DNA of 64,000 bases from Streptomyces xinghaiensis S187. Lineage in GTDB: Bacteria; Actinomycetota; Actinomycetes; Streptomycetales; Streptomycetaceae. Shown here in pieces: positions 1 through 7,905 of this stretch. The first letter of the stretch is position 1, and each line of letters starts with the position of its first letter. A program made the position numbers and the translations under genes. Location of the stretch: positions 62,001 through 126,000 of the forward strand of contig NZ_CP023202.1 in assembly GCF_000220705.2 (NCBI RefSeq). Reading direction: 5' to 3'. A model generated the notes under the pieces. That model was not told where the DNA came from and ran no database searches. It saw nothing but the letters and a program-made list of their open reading frames with translations.

Positions 1-215
1 TCACCGAGGCGCGCGGCGCCGGCGGTGAGGAGTTCGGCGTGCAGCGCTTCACGGACTTCATCATCCGCCACGAGGCCGACAAGCTGCCCGTTCCGGAGAC
101 CCTGCGCCGCCTGGTCCAGGCCGTCCTCGACTACCACGGCGGCACGATGCGGGACGACGCCACCGTCCTGGTCTGCGAGTGGCCCGGCGCGACCGCCGGC
201 CACCTCCGGCCCTGA
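1..215 (+). CDS. PP2C/SpoIIE-family protein phosphatase, C-terminal end (partial)
   Basis: Only the last 70 codons are visible, reading in the frame that starts at base 3 and ending at TGA 213-215. The tail contains a RRLVQAVLDYHGG helix followed by MRDDATVLVCEW. The DDATVL block is the C-terminal metal-binding signature of SpoIIE-type PP2C phosphatases, which remove phosphate from anti-sigma-factor antagonists in actinomycetes. The same signature (SDDVALL) occurs in the full-length phosphatase at 37421-39508. Sensor domains, if any, lie outside the window, so the exact subfamily cannot be given. Confidence 0.75.
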   Translation, partial: TEARGAGGEEFGVQRFTDFIIRHEADKLPVPETLRRLVQAVLDYHGGTMRDDATVLVCEWPGATAGHLRP

Positions 216-230
216 CCCGGACGGCGCCCG

Positions 231-1040
231 TCACTCCCACGGGGCCGGGCCGCTGCGGTCCGCCCACGCGGCCAGGGCGGCTCCGTCGATCCAGCGGATG
301 CCCGTGTGCGCGGCGTAGTCGACCGCGGGTCCGGTGAACGAGCTGGTGGTGACGAGCGCGGCGACATCGGCCCCGTGGACGGTGAAGCAGGTGCCGCCGA
401 ACCGCTGCAGTTCCTGGGATCCCACCTTGTTGCCCGCGCAGTAGCGCTTGCACTGGATGACGATCCGCCGGCCGTCCGGGGCGGTGGCCACCACATCCGC
501 GCCCAGGTCGTTGGCCCCGCCCACCACGCCGACGTCCCGGCAGCCGTCGCGCTCGCACAGCGCCGCCACCGCCTGCTCGAACGCGTCGGCGTCCATGGCG
601 TCGAAGGCGCCGCGGGCCTCCTCCGGGCAGGGCTCCACGCCCGGCTCCACGCACCGCTCCGGGCCGGGGGCCGGGGCGGCCTCCCGGACGCCTTCCGCGC
701 CCGGCCCCGGATGCAGGTCGGGCAGGAGTTCCGGCATCGCCTCGCGTTCGGCGGCGGCGATCTCCTCCTCCAGCCCCGGGTGCCGGGCTGCGGTCCGCGC
801 CCGCCGGCGGCCGCGCACCACGGCGACCGCGGCCATGACGGCCACCAGCGTCCCGAGCGCCGCGGTCGCCAGGTGCCCGGGCGATGCCTGGCTCGCCTGT
901 CTCAGCGCCAGCCCGATCCCGCAGACGAGGACGATCAGCAGCCCGAGGGAGGAGGCCCACTGGCGCACCCCGAGCGGGCGTCCGGGCTCGGGCCCGGGCT
1001 CGTGGTGGCCGGGTGCGGTGTGCCGGGTCGGTGCGGCCAT
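231..1040 (-). CDS. Membrane-anchored Mrr-like restriction endonuclease domain protein
   Basis: The protein is 269 residues if it starts at ATG 1040; a longer reading from 1124 has no better ribosome site. Two hydrophobic segments (about residues 28-47 and 56-76) are followed by a basic stop-transfer stretch and an acidic linker. The C-terminal 120 residues look like an Mrr_cat / PD-(D/E)xK fold: a FDAMDADAFEQAV helix, GADVVA with a likely catalytic Asp, then IVIQCKRY, which supplies the Q-x-K variant of the motif. Family knowledge: such membrane-tethered Mrr proteins are common in Streptomyces and their DNA target is mostly unknown. It is convergent with the phosphatase to its left and has no methyltransferase next to it, so a classical restriction-modification role is unlikely. 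Confidence 0.75.
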   Translation of the reverse strand: MAAPTRHTAPGHHEPGPEPGRPLGVRQWASSLGLLIVLVCGIGLALRQASQASPGHLATAALGTLVAVMAAVAVVRGRRRARTAARHPGLEEEIAAAEREAMPELLPDLHPGPGAEGVREAAPAPGPERCVEPGVEPCPEEARGAFDAMDADAFEQAVAALCERDGCRDVGVVGGANDLGADVVATAPDGRRIVIQCKRYCAGNKVGSQELQRFGGTCFTVHGADVAALVTTSSFTGPAVDYAAHTGIRWIDGAALAAWADRSGPAPWE

Positions 1041-1190
1041 GGCAGGCTCCCCCCCAGAGGTCCGAACGAAGATCGTTCCTGCCTCCTGCCCCCGGTCCGC
1101 GGGTTTACCGCGGCCCCCGCCCACGCCGCCCGCCCACGCCCCGGCGGCGGCCCGCCACCGCTCGCGGTCCGTACACGCGGTCCGTGGCCC

Positions 1191-2246
1191 TCAGCCGTGG
1201 AGCGCCGCCTCGCCGGTCACGCCGATCCCCGTCCGCTCGCCGGGCCGGACGGTCACCGGTCCGGCGACCCGGATGTCCACGGGGCTGTCGAGTCCTTCCA
1301 CCACGACCGTGACCATCGCGTCGTGCCCGAAGTAGCTCACGTCGAGCACCGTGCCGAGGGTCTCCGCGGCCGCCGCCTCGGTGAGCCGCAGCTGTTCCGG
1401 CCGCAGCAGCACGGTCCCCTCCCGCGAGCCGTTCACCGCTCCGCCGTCCCCGGGGGGCGCGGTGACGGGTATCCGGCCCAGGGCGGTGACGGCCGCGCCG
1501 TCGCGCGCCGTGCCGGGGAGGGTCACGGCCTCCCCCACGAAGCCCGCGACCCACAGGTCGGCGGGGTGGCGGTAGACCTCCTGCGGGGTGCCGCACTGGG
1601 CGACCGTCCCGTTCCGTACGACGGCCACCAGGTCGGCGGTGGACAGGGCCTCCTGCTGGTCGTGGGTGACCAGGACCGCGGTGGCGCCGGTGGCGCGCAG
1701 CGCGGCCCGGACATCGGCCCGGACCTCCGTGCGCAGGGCGCTGTCGAGGGCGTTGAACGGCTCGTCCAGCAGCACCAGTTCCGGCCGCGGGGCGAGGGCC
1801 CGGGCCAGCGCCACCCGCTGCTGCTGGCCTCCGGAGAGCTCGTGCGGCATCCGGTCCCCGTAGCCGGCCAGGCCGACCAGGCCGAGCATCTCCTCGGTGC
1901 GGCGGCGGCGCTCCCCGCGGTCCTTGCCGGGCAGGCCGAAGGCCACGTTGCGGGCCACGCTGAGATGCGGGAAGAGCGCGCCCTCCTGCGGGACGATGCC
2001 GATCCGGCGCCGCTCGGGCGCCACATGCGTACCGGGGCCCTCGACCGTGCGGCCGGCCACCTCGACGGTGCCCGCGTCCGCGCGGAGGAAGCCGGCGATG
2101 ATCCGCAGCAGCGTCGTCTTGCCGCAGCCGGAGGGGCCGAGCACGGCGGCCAGGGCCCCGGCGGGCACGGTGAGATGGAGGCCGTCGAGCACGGGGGTGC
2201 CGCCGTCGTAGAACTTCGACAGGGCGGAGATGCGCAGTTCGGTCAT
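1191..2246 (-). CDS. Iron(III) ABC transporter, ATP-binding subunit (FbpC-like)
   Basis: The protein has 351 residues and is the energising ATPase of the importer formed with the two genes upstream. Walker A GPSGCGKTT is at residues 37-45, the ABC signature LSGGQQQR near 135, and Walker B LVLLDEPFNALD near 160, followed by the H-loop VTHDQQEA. A C-terminal TOBE-type region (about 245-351) is typical of FbpC/PotA-type importers. ATG 2246 overlaps the permease stop codon by four bases (ATGA), so it is translationally coupled and last in the operon. With the substrate-binding lipoprotein and the iron box upstream, ferric iron or a simple ferric chelate is the most likely cargo. Thiamine-type importers have similar organisation, but the Tyr-rich binding protein favours iron. 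Confidence 0.9.
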   Translation of the reverse strand: MTELRISALSKFYDGGTPVLDGLHLTVPAGALAAVLGPSGCGKTTLLRIIAGFLRADAGTVEVAGRTVEGPGTHVAPERRRIGIVPQEGALFPHLSVARNVAFGLPGKDRGERRRRTEEMLGLVGLAGYGDRMPHELSGGQQQRVALARALAPRPELVLLDEPFNALDSALRTEVRADVRAALRATGATAVLVTHDQQEALSTADLVAVVRNGTVAQCGTPQEVYRHPADLWVAGFVGEAVTLPGTARDGAAVTALGRIPVTAPPGDGGAVNGSREGTVLLRPEQLRLTEAAAAETLGTVLDVSYFGHDAMVTVVVEGLDSPVDIRVAGPVTVRPGERTGIGVTGEAALHG

Positions 2247-3832
2247 GTGCGGTGCCTCCCGAGCAGATACGAGGGGACGGCCGCGAGGAGGATCAGCGCG
2301 GCGGCGTACGGGGCGGCGGCGGCGAACGCGCCGGCACCGGTCTCGGTCCACAGGCGGGTGGCCAGGGTGTCCATGCCGGTGGGGCGGAGCAGCAGGGTCG
2401 CGGGGAGTTCCTTCATGCACACCACGAAGGTCAGCGCCGCCCCGGCGGCCACCCCGGGCGCGGCGAGCGGAACGGTGACCTCCCGCAGCGCCCGCAGCGG
2501 TGAGCGGCCGAGGGAGCGGGCCACGTCCTCCAGCACGGGCGGGGCCTGGAGGACGGCGGCACGCGTGGCGGCCACCGCGACAGGGAGGAAGAGCACCGCG
2601 TACGCGGCGACCAGCAACGGGAGTTCCTGGTAGAGCGGGTGGGCGTAGCGTACGGCGAGGAAGACGAGGGCCAGCGCCACGGTGATGCCGGGCAGCGCGT
2701 GCCCGGCGTAGGCCGTCTGCTCCAGGAGCCGGGCGGCGCGCCCCCGGTGGCGGGCGGCGATCACGCCGACCGGCAGCGCCAGCACGGTGGTGAGCGCGGC
2801 CCCGGCGGCGGCGACGCCGAGCGTGGCCCAGGCGGTCTGGGCGAGCCGGGCGGGGTCCCAGGTCGCGGAGGAGCCGGCGGCCAGCCAGTAGCCGAGGGTG
2901 CCCAGCGGGAGGACGACGGCCAGGGCGGTCACCGCGCCGCACCAGGCCAGGGCGGGGGCCCGCCAGCGGCCCAGGGCCGCGGGCAGGGCGGGGCGCGCGG
3001 TGCCGGTGCCGGTGCGGGCGTGCCCGGCGCGGCCCCGGGTGCGGGCCTCGGCCGCGACGAGGAGCACGGTCATCACCACGAGGACGACGCTGAGGGCGGC
3101 CGCCGGGGTGCGGTCGAAGCTGGCGCGGTAGGAGGTGTGGATGGCGCGCGTGAAGGTGTCGTACCGCATCAGGGAGACGGCGCCGAAGTCGGAGAGCACG
3201 TAGAGCGCGACCAGCAGCCCGCCGCCCGCGGCGGCGGGGCGGAGCTGCGGGAGGGTGACCCGCAGGAAGGTGCGGACCGGCCCGAGCCCGAGGGAGCGTG
3301 AGGCCTCCTCCTGCGCGGGGTCGGTGGCGCGCAGGGCGGCGGTCACCGGCAGGTAGACGTAGGGGAAGCTGACCAGGGTCAGCGCCAGGGCGGCCCCGGT
3401 GAATCCGGCCAGACCGGGGGCGGCGGACAGCCAGGTGAACGCGGCCACGTAGCTGGGCACCGCCAGCGGCAGGGTCACCAGGACCGACCAGAACCGGGCA
3501 CCGGGCAGGTCGGTGCGCACGGTGAGCCAGGCCAGGGAGACGCCGAGCACCAGGCAGGCGGCGACGACCACGGCGGTGAGCCCCAGGCTCCGGCCGAGGA
3601 GCGAGGCGGTGCGCTCCGTCGCGACGAGCTCCCAGGCGTAGCCGGGGCCGCGTTCCAGGGCGCGGACGGCGAGGTAGCCGAGCGGCAGCAGCGCGAAGAC
3701 CGAGGCGACGCCCGCCAGGGCCATCAGGGGCCAGGGCGGCCGGTTCCCGGCACGCCGGTACCCGGCCGGCGCGGGGGCGCCGGCCGGGCGGGGGACGGGA
3801 GCCGCCGGGGCCGCGGGCGGGGAGGAGCGCAC
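2243..3832 (-). CDS. Iron(III) ABC transporter permease (FbpB-like, duplicated)
   Basis: The protein has 529 residues with a proline-rich N-terminus and about twelve membrane segments arranged as two homologous halves. Each half carries an EAA-type loop for docking the ATPase: EEASRSLGLGPVRTFLRVTLPQLRP in the first half and the equivalent EDVARSLGRSPLRALREVTVPLA in the second, quoted here only as EEASRSLG and EDVARSLG. This fused double permease is the usual form of bacterial FbpB/SfuB iron permeases. It sits between the binding protein (3-bp gap at 3833-3835) and the ATPase (4-bp overlap), so the three genes form one tight operon. It acts in the cytoplasmic membrane as the ion channel of the importer. 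Confidence 0.9.
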   Translation of the reverse strand: MRSSPPAAPAAPVPRPAGAPAPAGYRRAGNRPPWPLMALAGVASVFALLPLGYLAVRALERGPGYAWELVATERTASLLGRSLGLTAVVVAACLVLGVSLAWLTVRTDLPGARFWSVLVTLPLAVPSYVAAFTWLSAAPGLAGFTGAALALTLVSFPYVYLPVTAALRATDPAQEEASRSLGLGPVRTFLRVTLPQLRPAAAGGGLLVALYVLSDFGAVSLMRYDTFTRAIHTSYRASFDRTPAAALSVVLVVMTVLLVAAEARTRGRAGHARTGTGTARPALPAALGRWRAPALAWCGAVTALAVVLPLGTLGYWLAAGSSATWDPARLAQTAWATLGVAAAGAALTTVLALPVGVIAARHRGRAARLLEQTAYAGHALPGITVALALVFLAVRYAHPLYQELPLLVAAYAVLFLPVAVAATRAAVLQAPPVLEDVARSLGRSPLRALREVTVPLAAPGVAAGAALTFVVCMKELPATLLLRPTGMDTLATRLWTETGAGAFAAAAPYAAALILLAAVPSYLLGRHRT

Positions 3833-3835
3833 GGA

Positions 3836-4873
3836 TCAGACCATGCCGACGTCTTGCAGCATGGCCAGCGTCTCCTGGAGCGAGTCCAGTTCACCGAGGT
3901 CGATCTCGGGGCTGTCGAGGGAGTCCAGCGGCGGCAGGTCCTCGGTCTGCGGGTCGACCCCGGCGGCCAGCGGGTACTCCTTCGTCTCCTCGGCGAAATA
4001 GGTCTGCGCCTTCTCCGAGAGCAGGAAGTCGACGGCCTTGCGCGCCTGCTCGCTCTGTCCGCTGCCCTCCAGGACGCCGGCCCCGGCCACGTTGACCAGG
4101 GCTCCCGGGTCACCGCCGGGCAGGAAGTGGAGCTTCGCGGTCACCGCGTCGTCGCCCTTCTCGGCGACCCGCTCGTACCAGTAGTAGTGGTTGATCAGGC
4201 CGAGGGAGACCTCTCCGGAGTCGACCGCGTCCAGCACCGCGAGGTTGTTGGCGTATTCCTTGGCGCCGTTGGCCTTGAGGTCCTTCAGCCAGTCGCGGGT
4301 GGCGTCGTCGCCCTCCAGGACCCGCATGCCGGTGACGAAGGCCTGGAAGGAGGCGTTGGTCGGCGCGTAGCCGACCTCGCCCTTCCACTTCGCCCCGGTG
4401 ACGTCGTGCACGCTGTCCGGGGCCTTCGCGGTCTTGTCCGGGTTGTAGGCGATGACGCGGGCGCGTCCGGAGACGCCGGTCCAGTCGCCCTTGCCGGAGC
4501 GGTAGGAGGGGTCGACCTTGCCGAGGGTCTTCTCCGGCAGTTTCTCCAGCCGGCCTTCCTTGGACAGGGCGCCGAGGGCGCCGGCGTCCTGGGAGAAGAA
4601 CAGCGCGGCCTCGCTCCGGTCCCCCTCCTCCAGGATCTGCGCCGCCAGTTCGGCGCTGTCGCCGTAGCGGACCTCGACCTTGGTGCCGACGGCCTTCTCG
4701 ACCTGGTCGAGGATCGGCTTCACCAGCTTCTCGTTGCGGCCGGAGTAGATGACGAGCGCGGAGTCGTCCCCCGGGTCTCCCTGGCCGTCACCGCCGCAGG
4801 CCGCGGCCGCGGGCAGGACGAGGGCCGCCGCTGCGAGCGCGGCGAGACGACGGCGGGCGGGGAGGCGGCGCAT
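3836..4873 (-). CDS. Iron(III) ABC transporter substrate-binding lipoprotein (FbpA-like)
   Basis: The protein has 345 residues. It begins with a lipoprotein signal: basic MRRLPARRRL, a hydrophobic run, and lipobox AAAC with the modified Cys near residue 26, so it is anchored outside the membrane. The mature part opens with ALVIYSGRNEKLVKPIL, the usual start of FbpA/AfuA ferric-binding proteins, and contains a NHYYWYER block near residue 225; the paired tyrosines are the ferric-iron ligands known in this family. It is first in the operon and faces the divergent adenylation/acyltransferase gene. Its promoter region contains a 19-bp iron box (4977-4995), which predicts repression by an IdeR/DmdR1-type regulator when iron is plentiful. 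Confidence 0.9.
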   Translation of the reverse strand: MRRLPARRRLAALAAAALVLPAAAACGGDGQGDPGDDSALVIYSGRNEKLVKPILDQVEKAVGTKVEVRYGDSAELAAQILEEGDRSEAALFFSQDAGALGALSKEGRLEKLPEKTLGKVDPSYRSGKGDWTGVSGRARVIAYNPDKTAKAPDSVHDVTGAKWKGEVGYAPTNASFQAFVTGMRVLEGDDATRDWLKDLKANGAKEYANNLAVLDAVDSGEVSLGLINHYYWYERVAEKGDDAVTAKLHFLPGGDPGALVNVAGAGVLEGSGQSEQARKAVDFLLSEKAQTYFAEETKEYPLAAGVDPQTEDLPPLDSLDSPEIDLGELDSLQETLAMLQDVGMV

Positions 4874-4976
4874 GGTGGAGCCTTCCTTGCGTGGTGCCCC
4901 CGGGCCGCGCGGTGCGCGGGCGGGAGGCGGGCGGCTGGTTGATCGCCGCGGGGGTACGGGCGAGCACCCCCATGGT

Positions 4977-4995
4977 TAAGGTAAACCTAACCTGA
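4977..4995 (-). promoter_or_regulatory. Iron box (IdeR/DmdR-type operator) for the iron ABC operon
   Basis: Read on the minus strand the 19-mer is TCAGGTTAGGTTTACCTTA, close to the actinobacterial iron-box consensus TTAGGTTAGGCTAACCTAA, with both half-sites recognisable. It lies 104-122 bases upstream of the binding-protein start codon at 4873. It is seen directly; binding by a DtxR-family repressor is inferred from the consensus. Confidence 0.8.
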
Positions 4996-5106
4996 CCGTC
5001 AAGTGTGATGTTCACCGCCCCCCTGCCGCCGTCTCCGGCATCCCCGGCGACGTGGGGGGCGTGAGGGGCGGTGCAGGACAGATCACATACCCAACGGGTT
5101 CCGGTT

Positions 5107-5128
5107 TTAGGTAAGCCTTACCTACTAT
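5107..5128 (+). promoter_or_regulatory. Iron box overlapping the -10 of the ANL-PCP-acyltransferase gene
   Basis: The 19-mer TTAGGTAAGCCTTACCTAC (5107-5125) is a nearly perfect inverted repeat and matches the IdeR/DmdR1 operator. TACTAT at 5123-5128, a good -10 hexamer, overlaps its right end. Transcription would start about seven bases further on, at or next to the GTG at 5136, so the mRNA is probably leaderless. Repressor binding would block RNA polymerase directly. Confidence 0.85.
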
Positions 5129-5135
5129 TCGGCGC

Positions 5136-7862
5136 GTGACGCACCACCCCGAGCAGTTCCCCGGCACCGCCACGGTCCCCTTCGTGCGCGACCTGGCCGT
5201 CCACGGCGACCGCACCGCCCTCATCACGGCCGGCGGTGAGCTGTCCTACCGGGACCTCGCCGCCCGGGTGTCGGCGGCCGCCCGGCGTCTCGGTCCCCGG
5301 CGGCGGCTGGTCCTGCTCGCCGGCGCCAACACGGTCGAGTCCCTGGTCGCCTATCTCGCGGCCCTCGCCGGCGGACACCCCGTGCTGCTCGTTCCGGGCG
5401 GCAGCCCGGGAACGCTGCGGTCGATGATCGCCGCCTACGACCCCGATGTGGTGATCCGGCCCGTGGACGGCCGGTGGCCGGTGGAGGAACGGCACGCGGT
5501 CTCCGCCCACGAGCTGCACCCGGATCTCGCCCTGCTGCTCAGCACGTCCGGGTCGACCGGATCGCCGAAGCTGGTCCGCCTGTCCCACGGGAATCTGCAG
5601 AGCAACGCCGAGTCCATCGCCCGCTACCTGGACATCCGCGCCACCGACCGCGCCGCCACGACGCTGCCCCTGCACTACTGCTACGGCCTCTCCGTGGTCA
5701 ACAGCCATCTGCTGAGCGGGGCCGGGCTGGTCCTCACTGATCTGTCGGTGGCGGACACCTGCTTCTGGGATCTCTTCCGCGACAGCCGCGCCACGACCTT
5801 CGCCGCCGTCCCGTACACCTTCGACCTGCTCGACCGGGTCGGCTTCGCGCACATGCGCCTCCCCCACCTCCGCTACGTCACCCAGGCGGGCGGCCGGCTG
5901 GCGCCCGACCGCGTGGCCCGCTACGCCGCCCTGGGGCGGCGGGACGGCTGGGACCTGTTCGTCATGTACGGCCAGACCGAGGCGACCGCGCGCATGGCCT
6001 ATCTGCCCCCGGAGCTCGCTGAGTCCCGGCCGGAGGCCATCGGTGTCCCCGTGCCCGGCGGCTCCTTCCGGCTGCGGCCGCTGCCCGGCCTGCCCGGCGA
6101 CGACTCCGCCGGCGACACCGGCGAACTCGTCTACACGGGACCGAACGTCATGCTGGGTTACGCGCGGACCCCGGCCGACCTGGCACGGGGCCGGACCACC
6201 CGGGAGCTCCGCACCGGGGACATCGCACGCCGCGCGCCGGACGGCCTGTACGAGGTGGTGGGACGGCACAGCCGGTTCGCCAAGATCCTCGGGCTCCGCA
6301 TCGACCCGCAGCAGGTCGAGGCGGTCCTCGGCCGCCACGGCGTCGACGCGTTCTGCGCGGGGTCCGACGACGGGCTGGCCGTGGCCGTCACCGGCGGGAC
6401 GGACCCGGGCCGCGTCCGGCGCCTGGTCGCGGACGAGTGCGGCCTGCCGCCCCGGGCGGTCCACGTCCGCGCGTACCCCGAGCTCCCCCGGCTCGCCACG
6501 GGCAAACCGGACTACCGGGCCGTACGAGCACTGCTCCCCGCCCCCGGCGGGAACACGACGGAGACGGGCGGCCCGGCGGAACGGCGGCCCTCCGCGCGGC
6601 GGGAGCCCGCCCGCCCCGCCGACCTGTGCGCGCTGTACGCGGAGATCCTCGACCGGGACGACGTCACCGAGGACAGCAGCTTCACCGGCCTCGGCGGTGA
6701 CTCCCTCTCCTATGTGGAGATGTCCGTACGGCTGGAGGAGGCCCTGGGCCGGCTGCCCGGCGACTGGCACACCCGGTCCATCCGCGAGCTGACGGCCCCG
6801 GCCGCGGCGCCGGCGCCGCGGCGGGCCGGCCGGCGGCGCGTCCTGGAGACCGGCGTCGCCCTGCGCGCCGTCGCCATCGTCCTGATCGCCGGCTCGCACA
6901 TACCGCTCTTCCTGGTCCAGGGCGGCGCGCACATCCTGCTGGGCGTGGCCGGCTACAACTTCGCGCGCTTCCACCTCACGGCGGCGGCCCGCCCGGAACG
7001 TGTCCGGCGCCTCGGGCGCAGCATGGCGTACATCGCCGTGCCGAGCGTCGTGTGGATCAGCGGGGCGGTGCTCTTCGCGGACGGCTACGACCCCGAGAAC
7101 ATCCTGCTGCTCAACAGCGTCATCGGGACGCACGAGGGCCGGCAGGAGTGGCACTACTGGTTCGTCGAGAGCCTGCTGTACATCCTCGTCCTCCTCGCCG
7201 CCGTGCTGGCCGTCCCGGCGCTGGACCGGGCCGAACGCCGGTTCCCGTTCGGCTTTCCGCTGGCGCTGACGGCCCTGGCCCTGGTCACCCGCTACAACCT
7301 GCCGGGGTTCGATCTCCGGGCGCCGCATCTGACGGCCGTCGTCGTCTTCTGGCTGTTCGCCCTGGGCTGGGCCGCGGCCCGGGCGGGTACGGCCGGGCGG
7401 CGCCTGCTGCTGACCGCGGTGGTGCTGGCCACCGTCCCGGGGCTGTTCCCGGAGGGCGACGGCCAGGCGCTGCGGACCGCGGTGGCGATGACCGGGCTCA
7501 CCCTGCTGATCTGGGTGCGGAACCTGCCGAGCCTGGGCCCGCTCAACCGGGTGGCGGGGCTGCTGGCCCACAGCTCGCTGTACATCTACCTCACCCACTT
7601 CCAGGTCTACCCGCTGCTCAAGGAGCACTCCCCGCTGCTGGCGCTGATCGCCTCACTGGCCGTCGGCGTCGCGTACGCCACCGTGGTCACCCAGCTCACA
7701 CGGCGGCTGCCGGTCCTGCTCCGGCGCCGGGGGCGGACCGCGCCCGCGCCCGGCGGGCAGAGCAGGGAGAGCGGGGAGAGCGAAGGGAGCGGGCAGCCGC
7801 GCCCGCTGGGGCCGGGTACCGGTACCGGCCGCCCGGAGGCCTCCGCGCCGGTCGCCGCTTAG
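5136..7862 (+). CDS. Iron-regulated tri-domain enzyme: AMP-ligase + carrier protein + membrane acyltransferase
   Basis: The protein has 908 residues in three parts. Residues 1-470 are an adenylate-forming (ANL) domain: STSGSTGSPK near 140, YGQTEATARM near 278, the hinge region ending in RFAKILGLRIDP near 385 and the catalytic Lys of ATGKPDYRA near 457. Residues 490-560 are a peptidyl/acyl carrier domain with the phosphopantetheine site LGGDSLSY (Ser near 522). Residues 572-865 are a multi-span acyltransferase-3 domain carrying the R-x10-H motif (RAVAIVLIAGSH) in its first helix. The logical reaction is: activate a carboxylic acid, load it on the built-in carrier, hand it to the membrane acyltransferase for transfer to an acceptor. 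GTG 5136 has no Shine-Dalgarno site and follows the -10 by seven bases. The iron box and divergent ferric importer point to a role in low iron, perhaps acyl- or aryl-capping of an envelope or siderophore molecule. Substrate and acceptor are unknown. Confidence 0.8.
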   Translation: MTHHPEQFPGTATVPFVRDLAVHGDRTALITAGGELSYRDLAARVSAAARRLGPRRRLVLLAGANTVESLVAYLAALAGGHPVLLVPGGSPGTLRSMIAAYDPDVVIRPVDGRWPVEERHAVSAHELHPDLALLLSTSGSTGSPKLVRLSHGNLQSNAESIARYLDIRATDRAATTLPLHYCYGLSVVNSHLLSGAGLVLTDLSVADTCFWDLFRDSRATTFAAVPYTFDLLDRVGFAHMRLPHLRYVTQAGGRLAPDRVARYAALGRRDGWDLFVMYGQTEATARMAYLPPELAESRPEAIGVPVPGGSFRLRPLPGLPGDDSAGDTGELVYTGPNVMLGYARTPADLARGRTTRELRTGDIARRAPDGLYEVVGRHSRFAKILGLRIDPQQVEAVLGRHGVDAFCAGSDDGLAVAVTGGTDPGRVRRLVADECGLPPRAVHVRAYPELPRLATGKPDYRAVRALLPAPGGNTTETGGPAERRPSARREPARPADLCALYAEILDRDDVTEDSSFTGLGGDSLSYVEMSVRLEEALGRLPGDWHTRSIRELTAPAAAPAPRRAGRRRVLETGVALRAVAIVLIAGSHIPLFLVQGGAHILLGVAGYNFARFHLTAAARPERVRRLGRSMAYIAVPSVVWISGAVLFADGYDPENILLLNSVIGTHEGRQEWHYWFVESLLYILVLLAAVLAVPALDRAERRFPFGFPLALTALALVTRYNLPGFDLRAPHLTAVVVFWLFALGWAAARAGTAGRRLLLTAVVLATVPGLFPEGDGQALRTAVAMTGLTLLIWVRNLPSLGPLNRVAGLLAHSSLYIYLTHFQVYPLLKEHSPLLALIASLAVGVAYATVVTQLTRRLPVLLRRRGRTAPAPGGQSRESGESEGSGQPRPLGPGTGTGRPEASAPVAA

Positions 7863-7905
7863 CCGCCGCGGAGGGGCGCGGAGGGGGCGCCGGGGCGGCC
7901 CGGCG

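Noticed and set aside
306..2633. Very long plus-strand frames over the ABC transporter genes
   Set aside because: They are antisense shadows of the minus-strand ABC genes, rich in Arg/Gly/Ala, with no ribosome site or domain.
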